The translations under genes were made by a program, and so were the position numbers. Shown in pieces: positions 1 through 6,174 of a stretch of DNA of 35,902 bases (the stretch's first letter is position 1; each line of letters opens with the position of its first letter). The DNA lies in assembly GCA_002328035.1 (NCBI GenBank), contig DCVL01000044.1, positions 20,725 to 56,626 of the forward strand, read 5' to 3'. The notes beneath the pieces were generated by a model, which ran no database searches, was not told where the DNA came from, and was given only the letters and a program-made list of their open reading frames with translations. The DNA is from Geobacter sp. UBA2189. Its GTDB lineage: Bacteria; Desulfobacterota; Desulfuromonadia; Geobacterales; Pseudopelobacteraceae.

Positions 1-93
1 TTGTTTATACTGAATTGTGTCATTTCCCTTTTATCAACGTGACAAAATAGTGACAATAAAAACCGATTTTCAACTGCCACTCAACGTTGATGA

Positions 94-357
94 TCACTCA
101 GTTGACAGACCATTTTCCTCATCAGGATGGTTAGTGTTGTAAAGCTCCACAAAATTCATTGGCTGGAGCAACATCTGGCCTATACCCGCCCTTCTGGTTA
201 TTTCGGCAATTGCCTCCCTGACAAATGGAAACAGGATGGTTGCACAGTTGATTTCTGCAATCCGAACAATATCATTGGGAGCTGGTGCCTCATCAACAAA
301 TAAAAACACCCCGCCATATTCAACCATCAAGTTAAAGGGCGACTCATTACCGGTCAC
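94..357 (-). pseudogene. Truncated SecB-like chaperone (C-terminal half)
   Basis: The 87-residue product matches only the C-terminal half of SecB. It has the strand segment NLMVEYGGVF (SecB EVQQGGIF), the ILFPFVREAI helix (SecB ILFPYAREC) and the LLQPMNFVELY strand (SecB LNLAPVNFDALF). Full SecB is about 150 residues, so the first two strands are missing. Translation could begin at a GTG 2 bp after the MqsA-like stop. SecB similarity may continue a few codons further upstream in this frame before a TGA at 379-381, so the reading frame looks cut rather than naturally short. SecB-like proteins next to MqsRA are known as dedicated chaperones of toxin-antitoxin-chaperone (TAC) systems. I infer a remnant of such a chaperone, probably unable to form the normal SecB tetramer fold. 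A short functional peptide cannot be excluded. Confidence 0.75.
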
Positions 358-359
358 GT

Positions 360-584
360 TTACAACGTCAAAAGGCCGTCAACCTGACGATAAAAATCAC
401 GTATTTTTCTGTCAGATTCTTTCAGGCACTTGCTGTCTACGATCTCCTCACCGCAGGAGCCGCAGGCATAGACAACATAATTGGGATACTCAAGTGATTG
501 CCCCTTGTATTCAAAAGTTTCTGTAACTTCCCGACGCTCAAAATTTGAGCCTCCACAGATTGGGCACTGATTCATGTCTTTCAT
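360..584 (-). pseudogene. MqsA-like antitoxin, zinc-ribbon half only
   Basis: The 74-residue product carries the YgiT/MqsA-type zinc ribbon: CPICGG near the N-terminus and CGSCGEE about 30 residues later. It ends at RQVDGLLTL. In full MqsA antitoxins this linker leads into a C-terminal helix-turn-helix DNA-binding domain (about 131 residues in total), which is absent here. The ATG at 584 is preferred over a GTG at 587 because AAGGAG at 590-595 is then 5 bp away. The ATG overlaps the TGA of the upstream MqsR remnant, the usual MqsRA arrangement. Short stand-alone YgiT proteins exist, so the gene might still be expressed, but loss of the domain together with a truncated chaperone and toxin suggests decay. 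Confidence 0.75.
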
Positions 585-676
585 CACTTCTCCTTGAAAG
601 AGATAATAACCCCTTTGCCATTAAACGAAATCTGAAGTTTGATGTACAGTTTGCCATGTGCTTTATGGCACAGCGC
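584..676 (-). pseudogene. MqsR toxin remnant (last 30 codons)
   Basis: In the frame that ends with the TGA overlapping the MqsA start, 30 open codons translate to a peptide containing LYIKLQIS and ending GVIISFKEK. E. coli MqsR (98 residues) ends in YLKITV...DVLIVSFKEK, so this is the C-terminal strand pair of the toxin. A TAA at 677-679 interrupts the frame immediately upstream, and I see no MqsR-like sequence in the 70 bp before the next gene. The catalytic region is gone, so no active toxin can be made. The match is short but the position directly before an MqsA-like gene makes it convincing. Confidence 0.72.
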
Positions 677-746
677 TTACCATGCTCTATATATGGTGTG
701 CCACGCCATGCTACCACTATACATTGATATTGCATAACTTGAGGCA

Positions 747-929
747 TTACGGTTTGATATACGCATTCAGCCCGATAGTAATCGGTTTTCCGTCCACTTC
801 AGCAGTGGTAACAGCATTCCCTCGCGTACTGGCAACCACCAGGGTTTTGCCGGATGCAGATGGTGTCGGTTTCTCCAGGTCAATTTCGATGCAGAGTTTG
901 TTGTTTTTAATTTCGACAGTCATTGCCAT
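747..929 (-). CDS. Small conserved protein of unknown function
   Basis: The 60-residue product has alternating hydrophobic and charged residues suggestive of beta strands, with a central PTPSASGKTLVVAS stretch and an NAYIKP end. It resembles small uncharacterised proteins found in many proteobacteria, but I can name no function. There is no signal peptide or membrane segment. The start is supported by AAGGAG 9 bp before the ATG at 929; a second ATG two codons in is possible. It lies between the TOPRIM-like gene and the toxin-antitoxin remnant on the same strand. Confidence 0.6.
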   Translation of the reverse strand: MAMTVEIKNNKLCIEIDLEKPTPSASGKTLVVASTRGNAVTTAEVDGKPITIGLNAYIKP

Positions 930-966
930 GATGATGTTCTCCTTTTGTTGGTATAAATTTTGACAC

Positions 967-1629
967 TTATGATGAATGGTCTGCCAGCGTCCGCAGCTTT
1001 GTCCTAAAATAAGAAAAACTGGGAGAACTGTTCTGCTCTACATTCATATATGGAGTAATAGACTCTGCCCACTTGGATTTTTCAATCCCTATGCATTGCC
1101 AACCCTGTGATTTAAGTGCTTTTGAGCCTCCGGAATAAATTGCATCGGCCAGGGTTTCCCATGTGCCGCAAATAGAGTCATTATCATACGCACTGAAAAC
1201 CGTGTCTTTTCCTTTTGGATACGCAGCCTTTATTGCAGGTATATCTCCGAGAAACCATGCCTCACCTTCTTCAATTGCAATACAGAAACGTGTTTCAGGC
1301 GGTGGATTACAGGTACTCAGGATAGTAAGCAACTCTTGCCTGAAAGACTTTAGACATTTGTCATCAAGGTCACAAACAACAATGACTGCGCCTTGGCAGT
1401 TGGCGGGCCAGCTGGAAAAGGTTTTGCCATAACCTGCAAGCAGTCGCGGTAATCGATCAAGTAGAATCCTTTTCTTTGGGTCTGTCTTGCCGCGCAAACT
1501 TTTCGGTATGTGGCCTATTCCTTTGTAGAAGTGTACGCAAAAGGTATGTTCTGTTCCGATAATCTTGGGAACCAAAAGATCCAGCATTTTTTTGCCTGAT
1601 TGGTCTTCAACGAGTATCTCAAAATGCAT
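967..1629 (-). CDS. TOPRIM-like (DUF4276-type) protein, partner of AAA ATPase
   Basis: The 220-residue product begins MHFEILVEDQSGKK, which places a conserved Glu (E8) just after the first strand. It has a DLDD motif at residues 87-90 after a hydrophobic strand (AVIVVC). A Glu followed by DxD is the metal-binding pattern of TOPRIM nucleases. EEGEAWFLGD near 120-130 is typical of DUF4276 proteins. The frame is open to 1749, but the ATG at 1629 is preferred: it has GAGG just upstream and lies 4 bp after the stop of the ATPase, so the two are probably coupled. ATPase plus separate TOPRIM protein recalls PARIS (AriA/AriB) and OLD/Gabija nucleases, which suggests anti-phage defence. The family assignment is from motifs only. 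Confidence 0.7.
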   Translation of the reverse strand: MHFEILVEDQSGKKMLDLLVPKIIGTEHTFCVHFYKGIGHIPKSLRGKTDPKKRILLDRLPRLLAGYGKTFSSWPANCQGAVIVVCDLDDKCLKSFRQELLTILSTCNPPPETRFCIAIEEGEAWFLGDIPAIKAAYPKGKDTVFSAYDNDSICGTWETLADAIYSGGSKALKSQGWQCIGIEKSKWAESITPYMNVEQNSSPSFSYFRTKLRTLADHSS

Positions 1630-1633
1630 CCTG

Positions 1634-2926
1634 TTACCTCGCATCCAGATAATCGCTGTACCATAGGCCACCAAGGGGAAGTCCCTCTGAAACCATGTTT
1701 TTAACGAGTTCATCGTCGCTAACGCGCTTGATTGCTGAGAAACCATCACTTCCTTTTTCTAATATCCAAACTTCATTGGGTTCCAGTGAATCAACAAAAT
1801 AGGGATGATGGGTTGTCACAAAAACCTGAGAACCGCCTTTCCGGGAAGTCGCATGGTTACGAAACTCCATGGCCAAGGTCTCAAGAAGCTTGTGGTAAAG
1901 ACCGTTTTCCGGCTCTTCAATACAGATAAAAGGTGGCGGTGATGGATCTTCAAGTAACAGAAGGTAGGCAAAGACTTTCAACGTGCCGTCTGACATCTCA
2001 TGTGCATAGAATGGGTCATGAAAACTTTTGTCGTTAAATCTGAGCAGAATACGGCCATCTTTTGTTTTCTCTGTATCAATCGTATCAACCCCAGGAATCT
2101 TCTCTGCAATGCTGTCCAGAATAGATTGGAATTTTTTAGGGTGTTCACGCTCCATAAACTGAACAACATTGCCAAGATTGTCGCCATGGATATTCAGATG
2201 CTTTTGAGGGCCTGCTAATGGCAGGCTGCGTGCTGCATCCGGTGTGAAATAACTGAGGTACCATCCTTCTACAAATTTTCTAAAGGCTGCTACACGGGGA
2301 TGCTGCTTTAACGAACCGAGTGTAGCAATTCCTAACTTGCGCTTATCCTCAAGCTCCACCACCTCAGTCTCTTTGCTTTCCTCAAGGTATTCACCAGCCT
2401 GCAATGACTCTATGAAACCAAACAGGTCAAAATCGCCCTTGTGTTCATCAATCTGACGACCAATTACCTCCCCCTTCCAGACTACCCCTTTACCCTCGTT
2501 CAATACCAGGAAGGAAAAAGGCCAACCATGTTTCTGACCAATACGGCGTTGTCTCAGCCGCTCTTTTTGCACGTACGGTCTGCTTGTTACATCAAGGTCA
2601 ATGGTGAGTTCATAAGTAAAGGGTCGGGCGTTACCCTCCTCCTTATAATAAATCTCAAACTCAACTGGGCCGGATTCACCCCTGGAGCGGATTTCCTGAA
2701 ACCCTCCCCGTCCCCGTGCATCGCAGGCTTCTTCCACACCGTTCTTCAGGCAGTCTGCCAGAAAGCCAAAGGCATCAAACAGGGTGCTCTTACCCACTCC
2801 GTTCTTACCTATAACGGCGGTCATTGGGGTAAGCGGCTCAGCTTTTTGCAGGTTCCAGAGCTTTCCGAGGGTTACATCCTTGAGTGCGCGATAATTTTTG
2901 ATACGAAAGCCTTCTATTTTAGCCAT
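1634..2926 (-). CDS. AAA ATPase (OLD/AriA-like, AAA_15/AAA_21 type)
   Basis: The 430-residue product starts MAKIEGFRIKNYRALKD, the typical N-terminal strand of RecF/OLD/SMC-like ABC ATPases. Walker A is GKNGVGKST (40-48). The signature region MSDGTLKVFAYLLL is followed by Walker B FICIEEPENGLY (333-344) and an H-loop TTHHPYFVDSL near 371. No TOPRIM domain is fused; the next gene supplies one. The frame runs further upstream to 3058, but AGGAGG 4 bp before the ATG at 2926 fixes the start, and the extra 44 codons look non-coding. It lies 70 bp downstream of the methylase/specificity gene in the restriction cluster. A defence effector that senses phage and activates its nuclease partner is inferred from relatives. 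Confidence 0.82.
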   Translation of the reverse strand: MAKIEGFRIKNYRALKDVTLGKLWNLQKAEPLTPMTAVIGKNGVGKSTLFDAFGFLADCLKNGVEEACDARGRGGFQEIRSRGESGPVEFEIYYKEEGNARPFTYELTIDLDVTSRPYVQKERLRQRRIGQKHGWPFSFLVLNEGKGVVWKGEVIGRQIDEHKGDFDLFGFIESLQAGEYLEESKETEVVELEDKRKLGIATLGSLKQHPRVAAFRKFVEGWYLSYFTPDAARSLPLAGPQKHLNIHGDNLGNVVQFMEREHPKKFQSILDSIAEKIPGVDTIDTEKTKDGRILLRFNDKSFHDPFYAHEMSDGTLKVFAYLLLLEDPSPPPFICIEEPENGLYHKLLETLAMEFRNHATSRKGGSQVFVTTHHPYFVDSLEPNEVWILEKGSDGFSAIKRVSDDELVKNMVSEGLPLGGLWYSDYLDAR

Positions 2927-2996
2927 ATAACCTCCTGAATACGGCAACAGTATTTCAAAAAGCGTATACCACGAAAAGCACGAAAGACACGAACAA

Positions 2997-5504
2997 TCAT
3001 GGGGAGCCTGTTTCTTCCCCCCACACCCGCGCCAGGGTGGCCTGAATCTTCTTTTCAAAGCGTTCTATCAGTTCACGGTTAGCGTTGACCAGTGCCTGTT
3101 CGGCTTCGATCTCGGCGACGATGGCTTGTTGGGTGGCAAGGGGTGGGAGGGGAATCTTGATAGTTTTAATATCGACTAGATGAAGGTTCGTTACCGTACC
3201 AGATTTTGAACGAGCAGTAGCCTGAGCGTAGGCTGTATCTGAGTTAAGGAAACACTTCAAATAGTGAGGGTCTAGCAACTCCTTCTTCGGCTTAATCAGG
3301 CAGAGGCTTACGAATATGCTGAACTCCCAGTCCCAATCAACAAGCTTCGCAATGCCAATAGTGCCGTTTTTTGAATAAAGCACATCTCCTTTTTCTGGGC
3401 GGCAGCGTTTTATCAATTCATTATGTTCTTCCTGCGGAATGAATTTTTTAGAAGTATTACTCTCTGTAATGTCGGTAACGCGTAGAAACGGAACACCTGC
3501 TTCGACATAGGTCGGTGTGAAATGGGCACCGTCAGTTATTTTTGTAGTTACTTCACTCAACTCAAAAATCGGCCACTCAGGATCAATAGGTATATGTGGG
3601 CGGTAGTTATCAAGGACAGCGCGTGCACCATTGATGACTCTCTGGTAGCCCTCAATCTCCGCCACAATCTCTTTCTGCACATCCAGCAGCGGCAGGGGGA
3701 TTTGAATAGTTTTTATCCGTTCAAGAGAAAGCTTAGGAACTCCAACTGCATGAGTAAGCGAAGCAATCTGTTCCTGAACGAAGGCAGCATTTCCGATAAG
3801 TGCTAAAAAACGATTGTCTATCCGCTTGGAGTCAATGATGAGTTTTGCAGCATTTTCAGTAAGGTTTGCACCTTCGAGAAAATCTGGGATTGTGCCCATT
3901 AAACCTATGGTTCCAGCAATCGTTATGTAAACATCGGCAGAAGAGATTGTATATCGCCTGATTTCATTGTGAATTTCTTCAGTAATATATTTTAAGTTGC
4001 TTGTATTAACTGTTGCATTACCAAAGTCAGTAACTCTTAAATATGGGTGAAGTGTTTTTTCTGAAGCGTATGGTTCCCCTTGCGGAAGACGCTTTCCACC
4101 TTTTACTTCACATATTTCACCGAGGAGCACATGCTGAAACTTCGACAGTGAAACGCCGCCCTCCCGATACCGCTCCCCACTCAGATTATAATCCCCATTG
4201 ACCGCAATCTTCTCCTTGGCCACAACCAGCCCAAGCGACAATTGAAGATCATCAGCCGCCTGCCCACTCCGAACCGCCCGCAGATACTCGGCCAGCTCTG
4301 CCTGCACCTGCGTAAGCTGCTCTCCATCAGTTGCCCGCCGCTGAGCCCCAAGCCCAAACCCGTCATTCTCAACCTTGAAGAAGGCTATGGTATCGGTCTG
4401 CTTTGCCAGTGATTTATCAAGGATCAGAATCGACGTCTTCACCCCGGAATAGGGCTGAAACACGCCAGCAGGCAGCGAGATAACTGCAACCAGCGAGTTT
4501 TCCACCAGCATCTTGCGCAAATCTTTATAGGCGGTCTGGCTCTGGAAGATGATGCCTTCGGGGACAATGATGCCTGCGCGGCCAGTGGGGGTCAGGTGTT
4601 CAGCCATGTAATCCACAAACAGCACTTCACTACGCTTGGCTTGAATGGAGAAACGCTTGTGCGGCTTGATGCCACCTTTTGGAGACATAAAGGGTGGATT
4701 GGCAAGGATCACATCGGCAAACTCGTTCCAGCGATCTTCAGAGGTAAGGGTGTCGTATTCATAGATATGCGGATCAGTAAAGCCGTGCAGATACAGGTTT
4801 ACCAGAGACAGCCGAACCATATCTGGCGAGATGTCATAGCCCTTGAAGTTAGTGGCAAGCCGTCCCTTTTCATCAGGGGTAAGTGTGCTGTGCCCTTTGG
4901 CATCGCTATTGGTGCGGAGGATATGCTTCCAGGCAGAGATAAGAAAACCAGCCGTACCACAGGCAGGGTCAAGGATTGCCTCACCCTTTTTGGGGGCCAT
5001 CACCTCAACCATAAAATCTATAATGTGGCGTGGTGTACGGAACTGCCCTGCATCCCCCTGAGAACCAAGCACAGAAAGCAGATACTCAAAGGCATCACCC
5101 AGCCTCTCGGAATGGTCATAGCTGAACTCATCAATTATCTTGAGGAAGCTCTTGAGGGTTTCCGGGTCACGGTACGGTAGATAGGCATTCTTGAAGATGT
5201 CACGGAACAACGCAGGAATGCCGGGGTTCTGCGGCATGGTGCTGATACCTTCACCATACAGGCCAATCAGCTCATGGCCGCCTATCCCGGCGCTCATCAG
5301 CTTGGCCCAGCCATAACGGGCAAACTCACCGGTAAAGAACTTGCGCTTGCCGCCCAACTCCTCGGCATCGGCGTCCATGTCATCCATGAATTTGTAAATC
5401 AGGGCGATGGTGATCTGTTCAACCTGTGATTTGGGGTCTGGCACTTTACCAACAAGGATGTCGCGGGCGGTATCTATGCGGCGTTTGGTATCTGTATCAA
5501 GCAT
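2997..5504 (-). CDS. hsdM-hsdS: Fused type I R-M methylase and specificity protein (HsdM-HsdS)
   Basis: The 835-residue protein combines two subunits that are normally separate. Residues 1-450 are HsdM: a helical N-terminal domain, SAM-binding motif I DPACGTAGF (179-187) and the adenine-N6 catalytic motif NPPF (269-272). Residues 451-640 and 641-835 are two target-recognition domains, each followed by a helical stretch (VQKEIVAEIEGYQ and TQQAIVAEIEAEQ), as in HsdS. The protein should read a bipartite DNA site and methylate adenine, protecting it from the HsdR nuclease. The two repeated recognition halves and the single open frame argue against a frameshift artefact. The start is supported by AAAGGAA 8 bp upstream. 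It lies downstream of the DUF559 gene and hsdR on the same strand. Confidence 0.93.
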   Translation of the reverse strand: MLDTDTKRRIDTARDILVGKVPDPKSQVEQITIALIYKFMDDMDADAEELGGKRKFFTGEFARYGWAKLMSAGIGGHELIGLYGEGISTMPQNPGIPALFRDIFKNAYLPYRDPETLKSFLKIIDEFSYDHSERLGDAFEYLLSVLGSQGDAGQFRTPRHIIDFMVEVMAPKKGEAILDPACGTAGFLISAWKHILRTNSDAKGHSTLTPDEKGRLATNFKGYDISPDMVRLSLVNLYLHGFTDPHIYEYDTLTSEDRWNEFADVILANPPFMSPKGGIKPHKRFSIQAKRSEVLFVDYMAEHLTPTGRAGIIVPEGIIFQSQTAYKDLRKMLVENSLVAVISLPAGVFQPYSGVKTSILILDKSLAKQTDTIAFFKVENDGFGLGAQRRATDGEQLTQVQAELAEYLRAVRSGQAADDLQLSLGLVVAKEKIAVNGDYNLSGERYREGGVSLSKFQHVLLGEICEVKGGKRLPQGEPYASEKTLHPYLRVTDFGNATVNTSNLKYITEEIHNEIRRYTISSADVYITIAGTIGLMGTIPDFLEGANLTENAAKLIIDSKRIDNRFLALIGNAAFVQEQIASLTHAVGVPKLSLERIKTIQIPLPLLDVQKEIVAEIEGYQRVINGARAVLDNYRPHIPIDPEWPIFELSEVTTKITDGAHFTPTYVEAGVPFLRVTDITESNTSKKFIPQEEHNELIKRCRPEKGDVLYSKNGTIGIAKLVDWDWEFSIFVSLCLIKPKKELLDPHYLKCFLNSDTAYAQATARSKSGTVTNLHLVDIKTIKIPLPPLATQQAIVAEIEAEQALVNANRELIERFEKKIQATLARVWGEETGSP

Positions 5505-5674
5505 TTAATAGGTTCCTTTAGAAGGCGTTTTTAAGATTGATGAAAGGCTACCACCTCCAACCCCTTTACCACCCCCCCGACCCCCTCCTTGAAAAGAAAG
5601 GAGGGGGAGAAAAAACAGGGGCTTTTAGCCTTTAGCTCCCCCTCCTGTAGTTAAGGAGGAGGCTGGGGGGTGGT
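5501..5674. repeat. G/C-rich palindromic repeat, copy 1 (hsdMS leader)
   Basis: This segment is an imperfect direct repeat of 6028-6171. Both copies run from a shared start-codon region (AGCATTTAAT), through TTAAG-TTGATGAAAGGC and an ACCACCCCCC-rich arm, to a closing GGGGGGTGGT. The core 5568-5674 has inverted ends and internal complementary arms (CCCCCTCCTT and its complement), so it can fold back on itself. The last codons and TAA stop of the DUF559 gene lie inside this copy. Confidence 0.85.
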
Positions 5675-6031
5675 GCCTTTGACGTTAATCTCCTCCAGTA
5701 TTCTTTCACAGACAGCATTCAGATTATCGTAAACATCGGTGTTCAAAAAGCGAAGTACCTTGATATTCAGGGCATTCAGATAGTCTGTGCGTATTTGATC
5801 GTACTCCATTGCATCGTCAGTAAAATGAGAATCACCGTCAAGTTCAATGGCCAGCCTTTCAGAAGGACAGTAAAAATCAAGAATGTATGAGCCAACGCTG
5901 TGTTGCCGCCGAAATTTGTATCCGCCAAGATTGCTATGCTGCAACATGCTCCAGAGCTTTATTTCTGCTGGAGTGGCACCGTTTCGCAGCTCTTTACGAC
6001 GGGATTTTAATACAGGCCGATTATAGAGCAT
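5651..6031 (-). CDS. DUF559 (Vsr-like) endonuclease-domain protein
   Basis: The 126-residue product is a stand-alone DUF559 domain, close to the usual 110-125 residues. It has the basic start LKSRRKELRNGATPAE, the RRQHSVGSYILDFYC segment containing D52, and the AIELDGDSH motif with E63 and D65. These are the acidic residues of the PD-(D/E)xK nuclease fold shared with Vsr mismatch endonucleases. The C-terminal residues GTTPQPPP are encoded by the flanking palindromic repeat, so the gene has captured its stop codon from repeat DNA. It sits inside the restriction operon but interrupts the hsdR-hsdMS order. AAGGA lies 9 bp before the ATG. Its in vivo substrate is unknown; DUF559 genes often travel with such repeats. 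Confidence 0.88.
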   Translation of the reverse strand: MLYNRPVLKSRRKELRNGATPAEIKLWSMLQHSNLGGYKFRRQHSVGSYILDFYCPSERLAIELDGDSHFTDDAMEYDQIRTDYLNALNIKVLRFLNTDVYDNLNAVCERILEEINVKGTTPQPPP

Positions 6032-6171
6032 TTAATGCGATCCTTAAGGTTGATGAAAGGCAACCACCCTTTACCACCCCCCAACCCCCTCCTTGAAAGG
6101 AAGGAGGGGGCTTTTAAGCCCCTCGCCTTCAGCTCCCCCTCCTGTAGTTAAGGAGGGGGTCGGGGGGTGGT
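6028..6171. repeat. G/C-rich palindromic repeat, copy 2 (MITE/REP-like)
   Basis: This is the second copy of the repeat at 5501-5674. The core 6073-6171 has 22-bp terminal inverted repeats (arms 6073-6094 and 6150-6171) with one mismatch. Just inside is a second hairpin at 6085-6110, where CCCCCTCCTT is opposed by AAGGAGGGGG. The two copies bracket the DUF559 gene as direct repeats. The core ends 3 bp before the hsdR stop codon. Confidence 0.87.
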
Positions 6172-6174
6172 GCT

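Noticed and set aside
538..747. Open frame of 69 codons covering the toxin remnant
   Set aside because: Its product has no recognisable motif and it is out of frame with both the MqsR and MqsA remnants.
2927..3058. Longer start of the AAA ATPase
   Set aside because: AGGAGG is directly before the ATG at 2926; the 44 upstream codons are Cys/Trp-rich, unlike the family, and overlap the methylase 3' end.
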